Source: Sesamum alatum
Taxonomy: Eukaryota; Streptophyta; Magnoliopsida; Lamiales; Pedaliaceae
DNA length: 64,000 bases
Direction of reading: 5' to 3'
Assembly: GCA_034509735.1 (NCBI GenBank)
Contig: JACGWO010000003.1
Location: 7,502,001 to 7,566,000 of the forward strand
Translations under genes and position numbers: made by a program
Notes under the pieces: model-generated
What the model saw: the letters and a program-made list of their open reading frames with translations, nothing else
Databases searched by the model: none
Told to the model about the DNA's origin: nothing
Shown: piece after piece, positions 1-11,319 of the stretch
Position numbering within the stretch: the first letter of the stretch is position 1
How the letters are laid out: the number at the start of each line of letters is the position of its first letter

Positions 1-16
1 AAATGCATATCTGCAG

Positions 17-3000
17 GTTGTGCAAGAGTTTGGGATCCCCCATCTATTTGAGCTCCCTATCAGACCAACTGTGAGTTGCTCTCATGATTGTGTAAATAGT
101 GTAGTTATTCTCAGATAAATGTGATTTCATTTCTTATAATTAGAGTCATTACTGCATTACACTGAAGAAATTTCTCTAGTTTAAGGCTTATTAGCAAGTT
201 GTTCACCATCAGATGTTGTAGTTCCTCCTCCATGGACTAGAACTTGTATATGATGACATATAAAGCAACTGCCCTGAATGTCAGAATTCTCACAAAGTAT
301 TGATGTGCTAAGTGGACAAAAAATATTCAATTGTAACTCGTAATTGGAGTTTCTTTTCCTCACATCTCAAACTAATGTAAGGGACAGATTTAAAAGAAAA
401 AAATGTTGATTCTTTCAGTTATTATTTTCTCTGGCTTCTTTCCTTTCTGTATTGAACTGGAGTGTTTCTTCATAATAAATAAATCTCTCGTAGAACATAA
501 GCACAATGACAAATGTCCCGTTTTGATTTCTGACTCTGTAACTCTAATAAGGTCTCCTAACATGGCTTACGATTTCCCCTTCACTCTTGTTTTTCTCTTT
601 GCATGGTTTCGTTTTCTGTTGGATTTGAAATCTTTTCAGTACAAGTGTCTTACTTCACTGGCCATGGTCAAAGGAATACTGGAAAATGAAAAGTCCATTG
701 TTTGCATCTTCCTTTTCAATTGATGCCAATAGTTTATACTCCATAAACTGATATGTTTCATTCTTGAGATGCCAATTTAGTTGTATAATTTTTACTGTAA
801 AATTTATTACTGATTTAAACTGTTCAATGCTTATAGTCCCCAGGTAGCTTATGAATTCCTTCTCATTTTCTTTCCATTTTGCTAGATCTGCACTTGTTTA
901 AATGAAGATACTTGAGTTTTCTTTTAATGAAAATCACCCATACTTGCTGAGTAATGGGATGTTTTATGCGCTTTATGTGATCACAAAATTAACCTCTAAA
1001 AAATATTCATATATAGAAATATACGAAGTCATCAACAAGAATTTCATAAATCAAATTATCACTTATCTAGGTTCAATGCGCTAATGTCGCATTCCATCAT
1101 CTTGAAATAAACATCAGCACGTTGTGCATTTCTTGTGGTGATGAGTGCTTGTTACTAGTAATGAGAAACTTTTTGGGATATTTGAAACTTTATAATGAAT
1201 AGCGGAGTTTGCTATTAGTTGTTCACTCTGGTATCAAAACACGTTAACCGATAAATAACCATATTAATAGGTTATTCTGCAAGATTTGGATCATAGAGTG
1301 CAGAATTTGGTTGCACTAGAGAACATGCTGGGCAAGAAAAAGGGACTAAATTTGACTTAAAACATTGAGATTGGTTGGTTAACAACATGTTGCTTGTACT
1401 ATTAGACTAAATCTCAAGGGAAAATAACCATTTTGCTGTATTGATCTCCCAACTTAAAGTGACAATTACCTGTCCATTTCTATTTGATAATATCACGTGT
1501 CGAAATTAAAACATAAAAACTATTCGCATTTCTGACTTAAGGTGATTGCTTGACAGCTATCAGCTTCTGGAGATAGCGGAGTACCTGAAGTTGTGGCCGA
1601 TCCTCAAGGTGAAGTTGCAAAGAGCATTTCAAGATTTGGGTGTCTGTGTGGTGCAACAATGTGCCAAAATCCGCCAACAAGGTAGCTTAATATTCTTCTT
1701 TGATGATCTGAAGTTAGATTTTGGTTCATTAGTCAATGAAAGATATGCTTTCTGTTCATGAGTCCATTGACTGCTGATCTAAGGCTTATTATACTTCTTT
1801 GGTGCAGTGTCAACAGCAGTCACTTATGATAAATCTATGAAGGCAATCAGAGTCAAAGTACCCGAATCAGATGAAGAGTTCTTTTTGCACCCGGCAACTG
1901 TGAGGCGAAATGATAGATCTGCAGAAAGTGTGGTATGTCAAACATCTTGACATTTGAATCTTTATAGTGATGAATAAAGCTGGTGTTGATAATGCATTTA
2001 TAGTCTTTAAAAACACAGCCATTACCGGCCGAAAATTCTGAAAGCCAGTGGATATTACTCTACTAAGCTTACTTTTCAAAAGACATGCTTTTACAGTAAA
2101 CTCTGGGAATTGACAGATGCATCAAGTATATTTGTGGTTGTTGAAATGCCAAAATGTGCTCTCTTCTCAGTCACATGAATCAAATTGGAATTGATGTAAA
2201 AACTAATAATAGAACTGATAAGCTGACTCCCCAAGCAAACTTTAACCATTTTCTTACCTAAAATACTCCATTAATTTTTCCCGTGGCTTTCACCCAAAAT
2301 TGAGTTCCATTCTGATTTCCGCTTTGATGATGCTTTATGTGGGAGGCCTATGGTGCTATTATCTTAAACCACCTGAGTGTTGGTGAGGAGTATATGGATC
2401 CCTCTGTACCTATATATTTGTTCATCAAGAGTGTACCAGGAGGTGGCTGGGAAGTTGATATTATTTCTTTGCATTAAAACAATTTTAGGCTGAAAATTTG
2501 TACTTTTGTGCACAATACCCTATGTCATCGTCTTAGTTTAGGTTTTACAGAGTGAGAATCAGCCAATTTGGTTAGACTTTGTCCTGAATTGCTGTTAACG
2601 TAACAGACATATAGGTCTACACGTATATATAATTTCAGCAAGGAATTTTCTGTCTCCGGAGTAAAAGAAAACCACAAGTTTAATTAAAGAAAATAGTGAA
2701 GCCCTTGACAATACCGTCAGATTTAGCACCAAAAAAGGGTCAGGTCTTCCTCATTATATTGTAGCCATTGCTGTGCGTCCAAATTGTTAAAAACTCTTGG
2801 TCCATCATAGAGCTACGGTACCTTTCTTTCAAATTTTTGTTGTTGGTCCAAACAGGATGAATGGACTGGTGAGCAGAAACTGCAGTTTGCCGACATTCCT
2901 GAGGACATTGAACCTGAAGATATTCGGCCAATGGGGAATTATGCTGTATCAATAACATGGCCAGATGGTTTTAACCAGGTATTTTATCTAACGTCAAGTT

Positions 3001-3584
3001 GTCAGCTGTCAACATTTATAAACCATTTCTGTTAAAAGCACGTTCACATAACCCAAAAATTTGTACCTTTCCTAAGTAGTCCGGTTGTGATTTCTTAAAA
3101 GATATATGCATGTAAGCATTAGGGACTTGTCTAGCTGCCATCCTTCCACCTTGTGAAGTAAAAACTCTCATTGTTAGTGATAGAACTATTAGTAAAACCG
3201 GCTAGAGAGTTGGTGAACCATTACTCCAGATAAATGAAAGTAGTCACAAATTTTAGTGATAACCACTGGAAAGCCGGTTAGCTAGCCTATTGCAAAAGCT
3301 TGGGTACCTGAAAATAGGGTAATGTACAGGAAGGGGGAGACATGCTTATAACCTTAATCGTCAGCTATAGGGGAGTACGCAAATATCTATGATCAAGTAC
3401 ATATAAAATTGTCATGTTGTAGCCGTTTCTCTTTGCTTTTGATTACATCTAATTGGTAGTTTCCAGGGCTATATTCATCTTCATGGTAATGCTTCACCTC
3501 AACATTTTGTTCTTTCTACTGCAGATCGCTCCATATGATCAACTGCAAATGATGGAGCGTTTAGTTGATGTTCCTCAGATTTAA
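17..3584 (+). CDS. HCF101: HCF101, 3' exons (plastid Fe-S cluster carrier, P-loop NTPase), with an apparent frameshift
   Basis: HCF101 is the chloroplast Mrp/NBP35-type scaffold that delivers 4Fe-4S clusters, chiefly to photosystem I. Only the C-terminal part is in the window; the gene enters from the left. Exons read from splice sites are 17-70, 1557-1681, 1808-1932, 2856-2978 and 3525-3584 (stop TAA). All joins keep phase and every intron is GT..AG. Recognisable stretches are GIPHLFELPIRPT, QDLGVCVVQQCAKIRQQ, LHPATVRRNDRSAESV, DEWTGEQK and MGNYAVSITWPDGF. The last three belong to the DUF971-like C-terminal domain of plant HCF101. Exon 1557-1681 starts in the expected frame (LSASGDSGVPEVVADP) but continues one base out of frame after about 1624, as if one base were extra. 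This could be a true lesion or a sequencing indel; the rest looks conserved and intact. Identification is by memory of the family. Confidence 0.9.
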
Positions 3585-4394
3585 AATATCTTTTGATGGC
3601 CCTCAGAAGAATCTCTCTCGGTTCCTTTGTTGATTCACTAAATTCTTGTGAACACTTTGAGCGGCATCAATAACACCAAGTATATTGCAGAAGCTAATAT
3701 TTCATTTTTTCATTCAGGCATAGGCTTAATTTTAAGTTGTATATAGATATAGTTTAAAGATGCTCTTAACAGTGGTTACTGCAATCAAAGAAAATTAATG
3801 TTACAAATTTTCGGATTCTTTAGGTTGCGTTTGGTTTTATTCTTGGGCTGTCCTCAGACTGTACAAGATTTATATGATGTTTGGATGAAGTTTCGGAAGG
3901 CATGGAGATAAGCGAAGCATTTTTATTATCCCAATCTGCAGAAAATGTTTTAAGCTATTTTGCAAAAGGTTTCAATTTATAAGTTTCTTTAAAGGGAGAG
4001 AAGGGCATAACTTTTTAAATATTTTTTTTTTCTTAATTTTGCTTTTTGCTTTTTGTTTTTTCTTTTCTTTTTCATTTTTTTAGTGAAAGCGTTTTTTAGC
4101 ATTATATTAGCGTATTAGTTTTCGTACAAAAACTAGTAAAATGATGTGAAACCAGGTTATACGTATCATTATTAACAAAAGATATATATATTTAAAAAAA
4201 AAAAGAAAAGCAAACAATGATTATATTCTCTCCCTAAAACTTTTGCAATCCCATTTCTTCTCTATAGCAAAATTAAGTTGGGCACATTGAAGTTTGTCAA
4301 AGTCACCTGGCAATGAGATAATCTCCAAGTTTTGTTGAGATGAAATCGAGGCATGTTAAAGCAATTAAATATAAACATTGGATCAATATCATTT
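3585..4394. other. 3' flank of HCF101, no further gene
   Basis: This stretch holds the HCF101 3' untranslated region and intergenic DNA. It is AT-rich with long T runs near 4019-4080 and an A run near 4193-4205. I see no reading frame, RNA gene or transposon end that I can support. Confidence 0.5.
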
Positions 4395-5000
4395 ATAAGG
4401 TTGCTTATTTCGTTTGTTGTGTGCAGTTTTTAGCTCAATCTTAATAACCATGGTTTTGCCTTATTGGTTATGAAGCCTATATTTTTGGCATATGTTGTGA
4501 TGAAGCCTCTTTGGCAGTCTCTTAATAGTCCACCAACACCTGTCAAACCTAGACTATGTTTCGAGAAACTATCATGTTTTTGAAGAATTGAATTGGTAAC
4601 AACCTCTATTGGAGGATTATTATTCTCATTTGTTTTGGTGGTATTATTTCATAATAGAATTTAGATAATTCTAATACTTTTCTATGGCTAATAGTTTTTG
4701 ACTCATTCCTTTGTATCCTTATACACCAATCTAAATGACTACAATTATAGCTTGTTATTGATTATGAAGTCAATATTTTTTGCATATGTTGTGATAGAAG
4801 TCTGTTTGCCAATTTCTTATTAGTCCACTAATACCTGTCAAATCTTGATTGTCCTTAGAGGAACCATCTATATTGAATTTGAATTAAACTGGTAGGAACC
4901 TCTATCGGAGGATTATTGTTTTCATTTTTTTTGGTGGTATTATTTCATAATAGAACTTAGATAATTCTACACTTTTCCATAGGAATGGCTATAGTTAATA
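4395..5000 (-). pseudogene. Two tandem, decayed RNase H domain fragments
   Basis: Two copies about 295 bp apart (roughly 4395-4690 and 4725-5000) share many identical words, for example GGTGGTATTATTTCATAATA. The reverse complement of copy 1 reads GLTGVGGLLRDCQRGF, then ITTYAKNIGF. This matches the conserved GxxGxGGxxRDxxGxF segment of the RNase H domains found at the C-terminus of plant LINE ORF2 and in solitary plant RNase H-like genes. Copy 2 is more decayed (stops) but keeps the downstream TTYAKNI. No reverse transcriptase is adjacent, so the source could be a LINE tail or an RNase H-like gene that then duplicated in tandem. Confidence 0.5.
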
Positions 5001-5962
5001 ACTTTGCTTTGGATGGTAAATCCATTCCTTTGCATCCTTATAACTGACAACTATGCACCACTTGTAGTTTTTTATATAAGTTTGATTTATATAGGTGTAA
5101 TAAGATTATAAGGTAAAAGGCCCACCAAAGTTTGGTGAACGAGATAGTGGTTCTAGAATTCTACATATGCCAAAAAGAGGTTAATAGCATTTTACTCACT
5201 GTGAAATTTATAAAAGGCAAAATCCCCTTGAATTGTAAAAAAGGTAATTTACTGAACTTTCAATAAGAGGCAGTTTACCCCCTACGCGCCACACTCGTCA
5301 AAATTGCATCTGGTCTTGTATTTTTGCCTTTGAAATGTCTGATTTGCCCTTAATTAATTCTTTATTAGAACAATTGTTGATGGCTTCTCATTCTTCACCC
5401 CTTTTGCATGTATTTTTCTCTCTCAGTCTCATACATATCCATATTGTAACTTTTAGTGATAAAATATTGTTTTCTTTTTGTTTTTTTTTCTCTTTCTTGG
5501 TGACTGACATAGTATGAATTGTACAAAAAAGAACCTTTTAAGAATGCAAATAAAAAAAACAAAAAAAAAAAATCTGTTCAATATAAATTGTGCAATATTT
5601 GCAACAAAGAAAAATCTATTAAGGACTAGTGAAAATTTATAGCCAAAAAAAAAATCTATGAAGAACATGTGCAAAAAAACTGTTAAGAACCTGTGCAATA
5701 TTTTCAGTCGAAAAAATTGTTAAGAACCTATGCCAAAAAACCTGTAAAGAATATGCAAACAAAAACCTGTGCAATATTTTCAGCAAAACTTTTCCATCCA
5801 TAGCATACATTAAACTGATATGTCAAAATGATATATAGTTTCCAAGTAACACAATTTTTTGAAGTTGTTCAAAATTAACCAAATCAACCAACAAAATTCC
5901 AAGTAGAAAGCACTTTCAAAATTAACCAAATTTTCCAACATAATTTTCATCAATACATAATT
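5001..5962. other. AT-rich spacer with A-rich degenerate repeats
   Basis: No gene is visible. From about 5520 to 5790 there are degenerate A-rich repeats built on words such as GAACCTGTGCAATATTTTCAG separated by A tracts; they make spurious Phe/Lys-rich frames. The stretch may contain the unrecognised end of the MULE lying to its right. Confidence 0.4.
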
Positions 5963-6150
5963 CTACTCCTTAATCTGCCGAGCCCTCTTTTCATTTGACC
6001 TATTCCTGATGTTGTTCAAATATTCAGTAACTGTCAACTTTTTTATTCTTTGGACTGAGGCTTGTGAAATGCTTGCGCTGGGGGTTGAGGTAGGTGGATT
6101 CCCTCCAGATACTGTTGTTGATTGTGAAGGTGTTGACCAATAGATAGTTT
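5963..6150 (-). pseudogene. Probable last exon of the MULE transposase gene
   Basis: On the minus strand a pyrimidine/ATGCAG acceptor at 6151-6156 precedes an open stretch rich in Ser, Thr and Pro, ending in QRIKKLTVTEYLNNIRNRSN and a basic tail, with stop TAG at 5965-5963. A low-complexity Ser/Thr/Gln linker followed by a short basic end is usual for plant MuDR-like proteins after the CCHC knuckle. Assignment rests on position and style; it could be a fragment of another gene. Confidence 0.45.
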
Positions 6151-6386
6151 CTGCATGATAATGAAATGATTTAGCTTATATAAAAACAATATAAATTCAA
6201 GAATATAGCAACTACAAAAATGATAGCCTGAATTAAGAAAACCAACAAACACAAACATATAAAATCCAGAATTCCCAAACTAATGAACGTACTACAGTTG
6301 TAGTTTAACATTAACAAACCAACACCACAACAATGCAAAACCTGATGCCTTACCAACTAATGCATAAAGGCCCCAACTCACTGAGC

Positions 6387-8381
6387 TGAAGGGACAAGCG
6401 GATCCGCCCGGGAGCGCGAGCAGAAGCGTGAAATAATAAAATTGCGTAAATAAAAGCAATGATCACCAAATCCCAAGGGGTGTACCCTTGGGTGCTCAAC
6501 CGGGCGTTTGATGTAGGATGTGATAATATTAAAAAACATATATTACACATAGAGCATAAACATAGAATAGGATACTACAAAAGTGTAAAACCAAAATTAC
6601 CTTTGTAGTTATATTACTTGCACGGCTATGAGCGTTGATCCTCTCCGAAAACACTCACCAAGTTCAAACGTATGAACTCTCTAGAGAAGTCCACACCACA
6701 CCAGAAGAGATCACGTTTCTCTTGCTAGGGAAAAATAGATCTAGAGGATTAGCTTTGTTGAATTAGCTTTGTTATTCAAAATGATTTAAGATCAAATGAA
6801 GAACAAAAGGGAATAGGAGAGAGAGGGCTGAAAATTGTAGGAGAACAGTGAACTGTGTTTTTCTTCTTTTTCCTAGAAAAAGAAGAAAATATTATTCTCT
6901 TGCTTTCATGATAGTATATACTTATATATATATATATATACTAAATTCATGTGATTATTGGAATGTGTCTAGGTTCATCCAAGGATGTCTAGATACATCC
7001 CAATCAATACCACTAATTCATCAATCAAGCTTACAATCTCATAAGGTATGATTAAATCATACCAAATGAGAGAGACTTGATTGGAATTGATTTGTCCCTT
7101 ACCAAAAGTGACAAGTCAACCTCACCAAGGCCATGTATGGCCGAATTTTTACTTCTTCCAAAGATGTAATATTCGGCCATACAAATATAGGGAAGAAACC
7201 CAACTTCTTCTTATTCCAAAAAATGAATTAACAAACCTCTTGGGCCAAAATCTAATGGCGGGTTTAATTGTAATCCAATTACAAAAAGTCCAAAATTAAA
7301 TCCCATTTAATCTAAGGTCCACTTAAATAATTCCCATTTAATTTTTTAATCCAATTAAAAGATCCAATTTTCTGACTCTCTATATTAATCGATAAATTCA
7401 TTTATCGATTAAACGAGGGCCCGATACAATATCGGCCCGTCCATTGGACAATTCTTTAAGTATTCCAATTACTTATTGTCCTTTGAAATTGACTCCAAGT
7501 CAATTTGTTCACCTCCTCGGTGATTTGTGTGTGACTCTTTAGGTTCACTCTCAGCTAGACTTGAGCCCGTGTCCAACAGGAGCCCGTTACCATGGGTGAC
7601 CGTCTAGCAACGGTCCATAGCACTAGAGACTAGGTGAATGTTAGCATGAACATTTAGGCACCAATTCCGTACGGGTACAGTCCTTCCGTCTACGTCTCCC
7701 GACCTCAGTTTAGGGTATGAAATTAGGTGTCGGTTTCCATCCTTGACTAGACGTCTATACTTAATACTCGAGACTACGCATGCTTCATTGCATTGACACA
7801 GAAAACCATTTCCTGTTCGACCAACCACTCTGGCCACAGATTAAGTAGCATGAACATGTCTCAAAGTCCATAGGAGATACCTCTGTCACATACTGACAGG
7901 GGACAGATCTTCTTCTTAAAACCCACCGTCCTCGCTACACATTCCGACTGTATTGGACAAGGCTTATAATGATCATCTTACAGAATCACCACCTCTCGCC
8001 AGATCCAAGATACAACCATCATGTGCACGTGACTGCCATGGTTCCTCAAGTCTGAGGACTACTCCCGTACTATCGGAATCGGAAAAATCCAATCATACCG
8101 ACCAAGCCTCCAATGCTTTCATATGATGATCCCCCGCGAGTCAGTTCAGTCGGCTCGATCCCAGTCGACTCGATCCCAGTCGACCAACCCACTAAGATCG
8201 TGTAGGAGTCCCAAGCCTATCGCCGATGAAACACGACACTCATCCAATGAACACGACTCTTGGTGCAAGTCTCTATAGGACTCTCAATGCCCTGTCTCAA
8301 GGTCCTCAACTTGGAACGTTTCAGACCTAACTCTTTATCAGTTAGTTTCATAACCACCATCCAATGCGTGGTCCAACTGCA
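6387..8381 (-). repeat. Solo LTR of a Ty1/copia element (about 2 kb)
   Basis: On the minus strand this segment starts TGCAGTTGG (8381) and ends ..GCTTGTCCCTTCA (6387). The last ~45 bases match the bases directly before the primer-binding site of the copia element at 60.2 kb (shared CTCGCGCTCCCGGGCGGATC), which identifies this as an LTR 3' end. Flanking 5-mers are TGAGC (6382-6386) and TGAGT (8382-8386), a 4-of-5 target duplication. No primer-binding site, polypurine tract or coding follows, so it is a solo LTR. A (TA)n TATA-like tract at 6923-6942 followed by a pyrimidine-rich region fits a promoter/R region. It sits between the MULE CCHC exon and the last exon. Confidence 0.65.
6923..6942. 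repeat. (TA)n microsatellite / TATA-like tract in the solo LTR
   Basis: About nine TA units in a row. In the minus-strand LTR it lies ~530 bp before the LTR 3' end and could act as a TATA box; this is inference. Confidence 0.5.
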
Positions 8382-8779
8382 TGAGTTGTTTATCCGTGGT
8401 CTGTGTGCTTTTTTGTGATGTATGTAAAGCAGTATTTAACATATGAAAATGGGCACAACAAAGAAGATAATAGTGGTAATGAACACTCATTTTATTCATT
8501 ACATTACACCAAGTTGCCAAATAAGTTACAAAATGCCAAACCCATTAGCTTTCTGGTCACCTATTCTAACATGAGCATCAACTTAAAAAAAAAAGTCCAA
8601 CATATTTAGGCCCCAACTCATTCAACATCAATTTTTTAAAACAAAATCCAACATTAGTTTCAATTCCACACACATACCTTTGTTTTCTTTTAGAGGAATA
8701 GTCTGTTATTGTTGAGTTTCAACATCTTGACACAAAATTGGAGGAGCATCAGATGGTTGAGATACTATATCTTGTTGAG

Positions 8780-9466
8780 TAGCCCCAGCAGCAGCCTACG
8801 TAGTTACATATATATTTAATTAGTAAAATAATAAATTAGCTCAATAAAATTATCAGAATTATTAAAATCAGATTACCTTGTAGAATATAGATTGAGGATG
8901 TGTTGGGTTGGTACAAGACCCTTTATTATGGCCTGTTTGTAGACATTTTCTACACACATGAGTTATACCTTTTCTAGTTGATGTATTTCTCTATAGCTCA
9001 GCAGGACCCTTCCTTCTTAGTTTTGTTGGCCTGCCCTTCTTCCTTTTGATCTTTGGTGGTCCTAATGGCTCAAATGCGGTCTTAATATAATCTCTTTGTC
9101 CTGGCACACCATGGATCATATGCGTATATGTCCTTAGATATGCATCTTTCTTGTAGCAAGGATCCACATAATAATCCAATCTTGCTCTTTTATCCTCAAT
9201 TGCAGCATGTGCATGGCAACAAGGTTATCCACATAGTTGAACCATACCACAAGTACATGTGTTCAATTGAAGATCAACAATGTACTTGTCCAGAAAATGG
9301 TCCACTTCAAATTCATTTCTTTCGCACCACCTTGAGAAGCAATTTCTGGCCATTCTTTGTTGCTTGTTGATTTTTTTTCACAATATTTGGACAGATTTCA
9401 CCAGTGTACCTCATCATCCCTTCGCTCTTTTATTGGAGTCTTGTCATCAATCTTGTTGTAATCCAC
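8780..9466 (-). pseudogene. MULE transposase, C-terminal part (SWIM finger, basic AT-hook-like motif, CCHC knuckle)
   Basis: Read in shifting minus-strand frames, the segment shows a SWIM-type zinc finger (CTCG..GIPCCHA near 9230-9290), then DYYVDPCYKKDAYLRTYTHM (9179 downward), a PPKIKRKKGRPTKLRRKGP basic motif, and a CCHC knuckle CRKCLQTGHNKGSC near 8905-8960. This is the usual C-terminal order in plant MuDR transposases: SWIM binds DNA or partners, and the KRGRP motif is AT-hook-like. After a GTA-type splice site a Gln/Pro-rich stretch runs to a stop near 8735. At least two frame changes break it. Confidence 0.75.
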
Positions 9467-9980
9467 TAAAACATGGATATTATAGGCTTGTCTCTAGCAT
9501 CAAGAATGTAATTATTAAACGGTTCACAAAAATTGTTGACCAAAATATCACATTTGGAGGATGTCATAAAATGTGACCTAGTCCAATGCTGAGGTGGTAT
9601 AGCCCTTAGCCACTCCACAACATTCTGAGTAGTTGGATCAAGTTTAAGATCAACATCTTCAATTCTCTTCATGAAAAGCTTAAAATCTACCTTACATGCA
9701 ATGGGTGCTGCCTTCCAGGACATATCCTTCAACTGTTGGCTCTTGAATTTTTGTTTGAAGTTTTGGTACATGTGTCTGAGATAAAATATCTGCTCAGAGT
9801 AAGGAGCTAACTCCTTAACATATTCTAAGAGCCCTTTATGCCTATCAGAGAAAACAACCATCTAGACCTATAATAGGTCTACATCCAGATAAAAACCACT
9901 CTTCATTGCTGCAAGGTTGAAATATATCTTCTCAAAAACTGGTGGTTTAGAGCCTTCTTTCTTCCTTAATAATAGCTTAC
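9466..9980 (-). pseudogene. MULE transposase core with an internal deletion
   Basis: The frame reads NPGSKLLLRKKEGSKPPVFE, then GCRPIIGLDGCFL (first catalytic Asp context) followed directly by SDRHKGLLEYVKELAP. In intact MULE transposases these two blocks are separated by roughly 60-70 residues that include much of the core (the stretch after the KGxxGG block, up to the second Asp). The remainder, with RHMYQNFK and FCEPFNNYILDARDKP, is typical of the region containing the catalytic Glu. The deletion junction is near 9855. A protein made from this copy could not be active. Confidence 0.75.
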
Positions 9981-10039
9981 TTCCTGGGTTCCTTTGTCTT
10001 ACTATTTCACAATAATCCCATAGCTCTATATTGTTAACT

Positions 10040-10930
10040 GTCAACTCCCAATATGTTCTTCAGGGCAGCCCTTTTAGCTCTTATCACCTTCCACTTATTT
10101 GCATCCACATTGCACTTCCTTAAAATAGTATTCTTTAATGTCTCAACAGAGACATTTGGATTGTCCCGAACTACCTTCTCAATCCTCTTTCCAAGATACT
10201 TTGCCCTAGCCAAATTGTTTACTTATGATCTTGCACAATTGTGCTCCCTTTAATAGTCTTTGTCTTAAAAGTGCTTCCCATATGAATAGGAGATGCATGT
10301 ATCCTCCGGTTGCAGCCATCAGCTTTGCACTTGGCAGTGATTCTTACACTCTCATTTATGATAAAGTGTAACTCATATCCATGCCTCACACAAAAATCCC
10401 TTAAGGCCTCTCTGAATTGCTTGGCTCTTAGGAACTTCATTCCGACATTCAGTTTAAAGTTCTTCAGATTGGTATCTGCTTTTAAAAAAGGGTGCCTAGG
10501 AACATGAACCTCAATCTCAGAATATCTGTCGTCCAAGTTGTGCAGCTCATCTTCTTCACCAAGATCACTTAACCATTGATCATCATGGATTTGATGATCT
10601 TGAAGCTCTACTATAGTCCTTGAATTCTTGGATTTGCCTTTTCTTTTTAACATCTTTTTCAGCTTCTTCACCAACTGTTTTTTTGCTGGGTTTCTTCACT
10701 TGGAAAATATCTTCATCACTTGAAGCTTCAATATCTTCAAACACCAAACTATTTTCATCTAAGTCTAAACCACAATACTCTTTACTATCATCTTCTTCTG
10801 CATTTTGTTGCTGAATATAGTCTGCATCTGATGAATAATCAAACTTTGACCTCCAATCTTCACTATCATCATCATGTTGGAATTTTTCTAGTCATATTCC
10901 TTTCCCCTTTATCTACTCTAGAACATGTTT
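10040..10930 (-). pseudogene. MULE transposase, N-terminal MuDR domain
   Basis: The acidic Asp/Ser/Glu-rich N-terminus (10930-10690) is followed, after a frameshift near 10680, by a 151-residue open stretch (10674-10219) with VGMKFLRAKQFREALRDF, GYELHFIINESVRITAKC and GCNRRIHAS. This is the MuDR N-terminal zinc-binding DNA-recognition domain (CX4C..HXC style). A stop at 10219 falls inside the motif around HNCARS. The frame then resumes with LGKRIEKVVRDNPNVSVETL and RAKRAALKNILG, the helix-turn segment before the core. Confidence 0.75.
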
Positions 10931-11319
10931 GATTGGTATCTGCAAGCCCAAATGAGGGCAAATCAAAGCCCCCGGTGTCGTCCCTCCCTCTTTCAATATT
11001 TTCTCCCTCTTTTTCATTATTTTCTCCAGTCTACATTTTCAACTGATGATACATGGTTTACTGCACCCAAAAATATAAAAAAATATAAGCATACAGGTTT
11101 AGCATTTTACCCACCTCTATTATATAAAGTCCTTATACAAAGAAAACATTTTACCCCTATGATATAAAGAAACTAAATGAACATGTAATCTAAATAACAG
11201 GGAACACATAGAACCAAATTCTATAGGGACTACATACTTGGAACATAAAAGAAATTAGAAAACAAAGTTCAAGAAATGAACAAAGTTCAACGTCATCATT
11301 GACATCATTTGAATATTCA
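10931..11319. other. Spacer between MULE and gypsy gag fragment
   Basis: AT-rich, with no supported gene. A phrase GCATTTTAC(C/T)CAC at about 11102 also occurs at 5191 in the same orientation; I looked for it as a MULE terminal inverted repeat but it is direct, not inverted. Confidence 0.4.

Larger units (their letters stand above)
5963..10930 (-). mobile_element. Decayed MuDR-type Mutator-like element (MULE), interrupted by a solo LTR
   Basis: A minus-strand transposase gene can be followed from an acidic N-terminus (about 10930) through the MuDR domain, transposase core, SWIM finger and CCHC knuckle (about 8940) to a last exon (6150-5963). A 2-kb LTR (6387-8381) separates the last exon from the rest. 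Several frameshifts and a core deletion make it defective. I could not find convincing terminal inverted repeats at either side, so the limits given are those of coding homology only. Confidence 0.75.

Noticed and set aside
403..1084. Short open frames of 60-106 codons in 181-1084
   Set aside because: They lie in the large first intron of HCF101 seen in the window and have no recognisable similarity.
6350..8630. AGGCCCCAACTCA at 6367 and 8608 as a target duplication of the solo LTR
   Set aside because: The second copy lies over 200 bp outside the LTR edge fixed at 8381; the TGAGC/TGAGT pair fits the LTR ends better.
5191..11115. GCATTTTAC(C/T)CAC words at 5191 and 11102 as MULE terminal inverted repeats
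   Set aside because: They are in the same orientation and the similarity does not extend, so they are not inverted termini.
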